NCBI RefSeq assembly: GCF_963678635.1 | Contig: NC_087070.1 | Span: 8,778,539-8,838,538, forward strand | Length of the DNA: 60,000 bases | Reading direction: 5' to 3' | From: Symsagittifera roscoffensis | Lineage: Eukaryota; Xenacoelomorpha; Acoela; Convolutidae | Part shown: positions 54,701 through 60,000 of the stretch, piece by piece | Layout: each line of letters opens with the position of its first letter | Position numbering within the stretch: the stretch's first letter is position 1 | Notes under the pieces: generated by a model | Told to the model about the DNA's origin: nothing | Databases searched by the model: none | Seen by the model: only the letters and a program-made list of their open reading frames with translations | Made by a program: the position numbers and the translations under genes

Positions 54701-57700
54701 ATTTAAACACTTAAAGCTGAGAAAACTAACCAAAAGAGAACTAGCATTTTCAAAAAACTTGAGTGACAGTGAAAAATACGCACTTGAGCTAGCCTCCGAA
54801 AAAGGAGCCTCAAACTGGTTAAACGCACTGCCACTTAGCAGATATAATTTCAACCTAAATAAATCCGAATTCCGGGATGAAATTTATCTCAGATATGGAT
54901 GGGAACCAACCAACTCACATGTGCATGTAATCAATCTTTCGACCTTACACACGCCCTTTACTCTGCGAAGGGTGGATACACCCACATGAGGAATGACGAA
55001 ATCAGAGATACCTTCGCCCACCTCATGAGCGAGGTTTGCTATGATGTTGAAACCGAGCCGAAACCTCAGTCGTTGCAAGGCGAGAGCCCAACTGACGAAG
55101 ACGCTCCACTAGATGTAAAAGCAGACGGATTATGGGGCTCAAGGTTTAGCCGAACCTTCATTGCTGTCAAAGTCTTCAACCCGCACGCAAAAACTTCACG
55201 AAGATGACTGAAAGACGCCTAAGTACCACGAATCACTAAGAAACTCAAAATATCAACAGATAGTTGTACCAGTCGAACAGAGCAGCTTCTGCCCGCTCAT
55301 TTTTGGCTGCACTGGTGGTACCGCACCAGCAGCTACACGGGCAATGCAGCGCAGAGCTGAAAAACTTAGTGAAAAAAGGCATGAAAGCTACCCAGAAACA
55401 AAAAACTATATAAGAACTAAGATAAGCTTCGCGCTGTTCAGGGGCGCTACTTTTTGTATACGGGGTACAGATCACTGCGTGAGGCGCAATTCATAGACAA
55501 TTCGATTAGTGCTATTATAGAGGAGGGACGGTTGAAGTAAATACCTTTAATGACAACGCATTAAATGCTGACTTGACTTAATTCCTGCAATATTGTTTAT
55601 TGATGTAATTATATAATGCTAGTATGGCCGCTATCCAGCTTGTGCACGACCGTACCTAAACTGAAAGGCATTTACCTTTGAAACAAATTTACCTTTTACA
55701 ATTTACCTTTATAAAATTATTATAATAAGGTTAAAAATTTGTTTTCAGGCAATTCCATTGTGGTTAGTTCATAATTTAACAAACCCTTCCGACAATTTTA
55801 CTGCCTAGGAGAGCACCATTGGAGCTACAGGTCCGTTCGAAATTATTTAAAAATGCTGCAATAATAAGATACAAACTATTGCATAAAACCTATTGTTCAG
55901 AATATAATGTCACTCGACCCATTTCGATGATTATTCGTGTTATTTGATATTGTGCGTACAAAAATTGAAACACACCCGAGCACAAATAGTTCGTCAGAGT
56001 CAATTTCATCGAAAGATTTAGGATTGATTGGCGATTAATTTCTGTCAAAAATTTCTGTCATAATGGAAAAAATAAAGTCAAGACAATAATTAAATCAGAT
56101 TGAGTCTGTAATCTTTCAGCCAATCTCCTGCGGTAAAATACGCGAATAACTTTATCTTTTCCAAATACTTAAGTCTTTTCAGAAAAAAATTTGAAACATC
56201 TAAATCCCAATCACGGCTGAAAAGCCTTCAAAACAACACCACATTTGGTCCACATGCAAGTTCTATTTCAGTTGCGAGATGTTGCTTAAAACCCGCCGTT
56301 AAAAACCCTTCCAGGCCGTGAGCGGAATGAACAATGACTAAGAAGAATCAATTATTAATCAAAACTCTGCAAATAAGTTTTAGATAATCTACACAACCAA
56401 CTTCATAAAATAAGTTAATTACATTTGATGCAATATCATTCGTCGTTTGAAATGCAATAAATTTTGAAATGCAACAAGACTAATCGTATCAGGTTGAAGC
56501 CCTGAATGTTCCGACTGCCTTTTAAGTCTATGGAGCATTAAGAACATTAAAAAATTGAATGTAATAGGATTTTTTTTTAAATTGCGAATTTTTGTGAAAA
56601 TCATCTCACCACGCGCCACATAAAGTACAAAGTGATAGATTTCGCTCCTAGTAACAAATCAATTATGGCAAACAAGCTTCCTTTAACTAATTTGGAACGA
56701 TTTCTAAGACGGATTAAATTTCCGCTTACGCGTTATTAGCGCGAAATATATCGCGCGTTAATTGTCCCAAACTGGCAATCTTTAAACCCCCATAACTTTA
56801 CGAAAAACAATCACAGGTAAAAAATCTTTTCGAATTTAATCTATACAGTGCTGATTTAAATTATCCGGATCAAACGAACAAAACTTAAATTTTCAAACGC
56901 GTTTTTCTCAAATTGGGTTAAGATTAGACAAAAAGTGAAGAGGACAAAAGTTGCTTACAATTTCATCAAAATTAATATGGTGCAATTTTTTCTTCGAAAT
57001 TATCAGCCAAAATTTTACCCCAAAAATGGGTCATTTTGGCTTTTTTCAATTAATCAAGAATTACACTGAAACTACTTTGTTAATTGATGAAAAAATTATA
57101 TCACAAGAAGCCTCCTACATAGCCCAACAAAGTTTAAGAAGGGTTAAATCTCCAAATACCAGTATAAGAGCAAAAGTTATTACTTGAGTCAATAAATGTG
57201 ATTTTTATTATATAAAACCCAGAATCTCTGTTTTAAAACAATTTTTACACAATTTGGGCAAAGTTTTGGAGATTTAACCTCTCTTAAACTTTGTTGGGCT
57301 ATGTAGAAGGCTTCTTGTGATATAATTTTCTCATCAATTAACAAAGTAGTTTCAGTGTAATTTTTGATTAATTGAAAAAAGCCAAAATGACCCATTTTTG
57401 GGGTAAAATTTTGGTTGAGAATTTCGAAGAAAAAATTGCACCATATTAATTTTGATGAAATTCTAAGCAACTTTTGTTCTCTTCACCTTTTGTCTAATCT
57501 TAACCTAATTTGAGAAAAACGCGTTTTAATTTTCAAGTTTAACGCGTTTTCTCCGGTTAATTTAAATCAGCACTGTATACAACAATACCTTTTGAATGAT
57601 AAAAAAATCCGTCAAAAATGGCTAGTTAAAAAGTCAAAATTCGTCTGAAAAAAAACACACCCAAGCACAAAATTCTATTACATTCGTTACGGAAGTCGGA

Positions 57701-58340
57701 ACAAAAACTTTAAGAAAAACGATCTCAGGACAACAATACCTTTTGAACAGGTGCCGATCTTAGGATTTTTTCGACGCGCTCTGCCACTCATTATAAGTAT
57801 ATATTGGCGCCAGAGGCGCCTTTAGAAAAATTTTAGGGTCGGTCACCAAAAATAGATATATCAAAAAAGTATAAAGGGGGGACCCTTTGGGTCCACCCCC
57901 CCCCCCCCATCCACTGGTGCTTTTGAATGATATAAAATAATTCCGTCAAAAATGGCTAGTTAAAAAGTCGAAATTTGTTTGAAGAAAAAAAAACCACCCC
58001 GAGCACAAATATTCTGTTTAATTTCATTACGAAAGTCGGAACAATAAATAATACGCGAGTAACTCCGTCATTTTTGTTGTTCTGAGTATCCAAACGTAAA
58101 CGCTATATATGATCGGAATGTTTTAAATTAAGATATGATTATTACCTTGTAGAAATCGTTGCCCAAGTCGATAGAAATAACAGCCACTGAGTGGGAAGGA
58201 ACAGCTAAGAATGAGCAGACGACGAACAGGGCTAGCATGACGTAATTAACCGGTGAGGAGGTCAATGGTAAGAGGGCCGACCATGGCGATGATAAACTAC
58301 CGCCGCCTGTACGACCACCGCTACTACAGCACCGAGTCAT
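45796..58340 (-). CDS. HYOU1: Hypoxia up-regulated 1 (ER-lumenal Hsp110/170-type chaperone), 5 exons
   Basis: Lumenal ER chaperone and nucleotide exchange factor for BiP. Exons (minus): 58146-58340, 51392-51566, 50653-50920, 48497-48629 and 45796-48021. Phases agree at every junction, giving 998 codons (human 999). Signal: hydrophobic '[15 protein letters not shown]' near residue 40, preceded by an unusually long Ser/Gly-rich N-terminus. Hsp70-type ATPase: phosphate-1 '[12 protein letters not shown]' (~55-65), '[18 protein letters not shown]', phosphate-2 '[10 protein letters not shown]' (~248-257), adenosine motif '[11 protein letters not shown]' (~400-410). Then the substrate-binding part with the family's acidic loop (EGEGEGES run) and a helical lid. 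The C-terminus is RTDL, a KDEL-like retrieval signal also found in MANF, where vertebrate HYOU1 has NDEL. Intron 1 (6.6 kb) and intron 3 (2.0 kb) hold transposons. Confidence 0.96.
49088..49822. mobile_element. Palindromic MITE, copy 1 (HYOU1 intron 3)
   Basis: Nearly the whole element is an inverted repeat: arms of ~305 bases (49088-49393 and about 49512-49822) around a ~115-base centre. The ends are 'agtgctgatttaaattaacc' and its complement, with TA at the right edge. Homologous throughout to 56846-57575. Its apparent short frames are arm sequence and not genes. Confidence 0.85.
52195..55207 (+). pseudogene. Decayed non-LTR-type element with SGNH, PHD and RT remnants
   Basis: Lies antisense in HYOU1 intron 1. 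52195-52452: '[10 protein letters not shown]', '[13 protein letters not shown]' and '[10 protein letters not shown]' resemble SGNH blocks I, II and III (GDS to GTS). 52787-52960: Cys/His spacing '[19 protein letters not shown]' and 'FRFICSAF' resembles a PHD-type finger. 53990-54330: '[20 protein letters not shown]' then 'WYAHDGN' and 'LGSVIGSE', an RT palm with the catalytic pair ruined. 54540-55200: '[11 protein letters not shown]', '[18 protein letters not shown]', '[20 protein letters not shown]', a conserved C-terminal region of the same kind of protein. Many stops and shifts. The class is inferred, possibly a LINE. Confidence 0.7.
55210..56840. other. HYOU1 intron 1, unassigned part
   Basis: AT-rich with no gene or element recognised. 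'cacacccgagcacaaat' at 55972-55988 also occurs in the direct repeats at 57650 and 58005. Confidence 0.4.
56846..57575. mobile_element. Palindromic MITE, copy 2 (HYOU1 intron 1)
   Basis: Ends CAGTGCTGATTTAAATT / AATTTAAATCAGCACTG, flanked by TA on both sides (56844-56845, 57576-57577), which is the mariner/Tc1 target preference. Arms ~300 bases each. The same family as 49088-49822, with many substitutions between the copies. Confidence 0.88.
57585..57705 (+). repeat. ~120-bp direct repeat, left copy
   Basis: 'ccgtcaaaaatggctagtta' and the following 'aaaaagtc.aaatt.gt.tga' and 'acgaaagtcggaac'-like end recur at 57917-58042, about 330 bases away. The pair flanks a segment with GC-rich hairpins. 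Confidence 0.7.
57806..57908. repeat. GC-rich hairpins and 13-base C run
   Basis: GGCGCC-AGA-GGCGCC palindrome at 57806-57820. GGGGGGACCC-TTT-GGGTCC at 57876-57894, followed by a run of 13 C (57896-57908) able to pair with the G run. Isolated in AT-rich intron DNA. Confidence 0.7.
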
Positions 58341-58961
58341 GTCAAACTGAAAATAATAGTTGTTTCTTCCAAAATAATTAGTTCGCTGATCAATTGTCTG
58401 TAATTATATAAAAATTGCGACCACCTATTTTTTTGAGAATAATCACGCCTCTGTTGTTGTTCAAAAGAAAGAAATATTCGAGATTTTAAAAATCTTAGCA
58501 GAAAGGTACTAACTCCGTGCAATAACTATTATCAATAATTGATGCAAACCCGATTAGTTTAAACACATTGACTAATTTTTCATTCGATAAAACTATTTTT
58601 GTGACAATTTTCCGAAACTCACTGAATTTTTAATCAATTGTACAAATTGCAAGGAAAGAATTGTCCATTAGAATGTAACTTTCTTTCAATATATTCCACT
58701 TTTCGCTTACAACGTCATGCAGTCGTGTATTGTGTGCTCTAATACCATCTTTACACATCAACGCTTGAGAAAAGGACACGTCAGCTTTACTGCTATGACG
58801 CAAAACTCGTCTTAATATTTAACCACAAATTCAAACATTTACCATGCATATTTGGTACTCTTTGAAAAGACAAAGCCGCAAAGTTATAATTTTCTGTCAA
58901 ACACAATTAAACTTTGGTGAAATTTGGGAGTTATGGAAAATTAAGAAAAAAAAAACAGGTT
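58341..58961 (-). promoter_or_regulatory. HYOU1 upstream / NVL downstream spacer
   Basis: 621 bases separate the NVL stop from the HYOU1 ATG, both genes minus, so it must hold the HYOU1 promoter and NVL 3' end. AATAAA overlaps the NVL stop region (plus 58970-58975). I see no clear TATA box or ER-stress element. Confidence 0.4.
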
Positions 58962-60000
58962 TTAAGACTTTTTATTGAAGAATTGCGCGTATGCAAAATC
59001 TGATTTCTCAACTGAACTTCTAACTTGCAAGAAAGCTTTTTCAAAATGATGTTTCGAGACCACACATTTAGAGGCAAGGCTTTTCTCTTTCAGCCTTGAT
59101 TCGGTTGCCATTGCATCATCTGAATCGAGTTCTATCAGGATTTCTTGAAGAGCAATTAATGAAGCTTCTCTTACTAAGGCCGCCAAATCAGCTCCTGAGA
59201 AGTTAACGCATTTTTTATGCTGAGCTATATCCTCTAGCTTGCATTCGCTGCAAAACGAAGGTTGGGTTCCATTTTTAGTCAATGCTCGCAAGATGTCCAA
59301 GCGGTCGCTTGCCGATGGAATCGGCACAGGTAGTATCTAAGTACAAAATAACTTAATTTATAAGCCAATTCGGAACAAACCAAACTCATGAATGATGACT
59401 AAAAACCCGAGTCAAAATGAGGCATTTTGTATTTTGAAAAGGATTCCATAGAATGAAATTTTGTTCATGTCTGCTTAAATTAAGAAGTTTGAGATAATGG
59501 AAATTTTCGGCAAACAAATTGAGCCTTCCGACGCTTCCGGTAGACTTAAAATTAAAACTTTCTTGAAAAATCCTCATATTTTTCCACTTCGCTACTGCGA
59601 AAGCGCTTATCAGTCATCCATAGCCGGCATGATTTAGCGAACTTACATTAAACCTTGTTTTTTTATTAACCCCCTCCCAGCTCCCACCCTTCAACCTTTT
59701 GGACCTTTTATTCCGTGGGGGAGAGAGATGTCAACCATTTTTACCGCTGCCGGTCCACCTTGACAAAGCGGGTGACATTGGGACCCCTCCAACCGTGACC
59801 GAAGTGGGATTCGAACGCACGACCTTTGGGTTACAGGCCGCGCGTCTTACCCACTCGGCCACAGCTGATGAACCAAAATAAAACAAACTTTGTCAAATCT
59901 GCCTGGCCGCAAAAGTGCCGAGTCAATCACATCTGGCCTGTTCGTAGCTGCCAGAATGTACACACCCTCTCTGGACTCTACACCGTCCAACTCAGTGAGG
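58962..60000 (-). CDS. NVL: NVL (nuclear VCP-like AAA ATPase), 3' end, 2 exons visible
   Basis: AAA+ ATPase of ribosome (60S) biogenesis in the nucleolus. Exons (minus): 59889 to beyond 60000, and 58962-59336; both sides of the intron are phase 0. The first exon encodes '[20 protein letters not shown]' and '[18 protein letters not shown]': the region after Walker B, the sensor-1 Asn, and the Arg finger of the second ATPase domain. The second encodes '[20 protein letters not shown]', the small helical subdomain with sensor-2 region '[20 protein letters not shown]', and the C-terminal '[20 protein letters not shown]' seen in NVL. The spacing and the long 'TKNGT' insert fit NVL better than VCP. 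The gene continues past the window edge. Confidence 0.9.
59655..59877 (-). mobile_element. tRNA-derived SINE in the NVL intron
   Basis: On the minus strand: A box TGGCCGAGTGGG (59850-59861) and B box CGTTCGAATCC (59807-59817), correctly spaced. A ~100-base unrelated body ('ggaccggcagcggtaaaaat') and an A-rich tail (about 59655-59668) follow. The anticodon arm does not pair properly and the acceptor is missing, so it is a SINE and not a tRNA gene. Confidence 0.75.

Noticed and set aside
59807-59875. tRNA gene
   Set aside because: A and B boxes are good, but the anticodon and acceptor stems do not pair and an unrelated body with an A-rich tail follows, so a SINE fits better.

Overview
The window is nuclear DNA of an invertebrate animal. 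It carries three conserved metazoan genes with spliced exons, all on the minus strand: the mitochondrial Rieske iron-sulfur protein (UQCRFS1), the ER chaperone HYOU1 (hypoxia up-regulated 1, an Hsp110/170-type chaperone) and the 3' end of NVL (nuclear valosin-containing-protein-like AAA ATPase). Between and inside them lies AT-rich sequence full of transposable elements of several classes. The genes do not identify the phylum.

Layout: 1-3430 is dispersed and diverged tandem repeat DNA. 4337-5618 is a four-exon UQCRFS1 gene with one GC-AG intron. 5695-34180 is a nested insertion: a dispersed repeat (5695-5849 and 33183-34180) is split by a Penelope-like retroelement (30440-33182), and a very large, young LTR retrotransposon (5853-30439, 24,587 bp) sits at the 5' edge of that element. 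34960-38300 is an older, decayed fragment of a relative of the big LTR element. 38300-45640 holds more copies of the dispersed repeats and small tandem arrays. 45796-58340 is a five-exon HYOU1 gene. Its introns contain two palindromic mariner-type MITEs and a decayed non-LTR-type element. 58962-60000 is the 3' end of NVL, with a tRNA-derived SINE in its last intron.

The most notable object is the LTR element. It has two 921-bp LTRs differing at only three substitutions and two 1-bp indels. On the minus strand it carries a long leader with an iterated CCGGAGGGG motif, a small acidic ORF, a coiled-coil Gag, a Ty3/gypsy-order Pol (two CCHC knuckles, protease, RT, RNase H, integrase), a diverged macro-like domain after the integrase, and then a separate giant reading frame of about 2,980 codons. 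That frame contains an SGNH-hydrolase domain with all four catalytic blocks and apparently a second, degenerate SGNH-like domain. Two in-frame stop codons (TAG in pol, TAA in the giant frame) and two frame changes break up the products. They may be recoding signals or early decay.

A recurrent theme is module sharing. SGNH-type domains occur both in the LTR element and in the decayed element in HYOU1 intron 1. PHD-type zinc fingers occur both in that decayed element and inside the reverse transcriptase of the Penelope-like element. All domain calls were made by eye from motifs; no database search was run.
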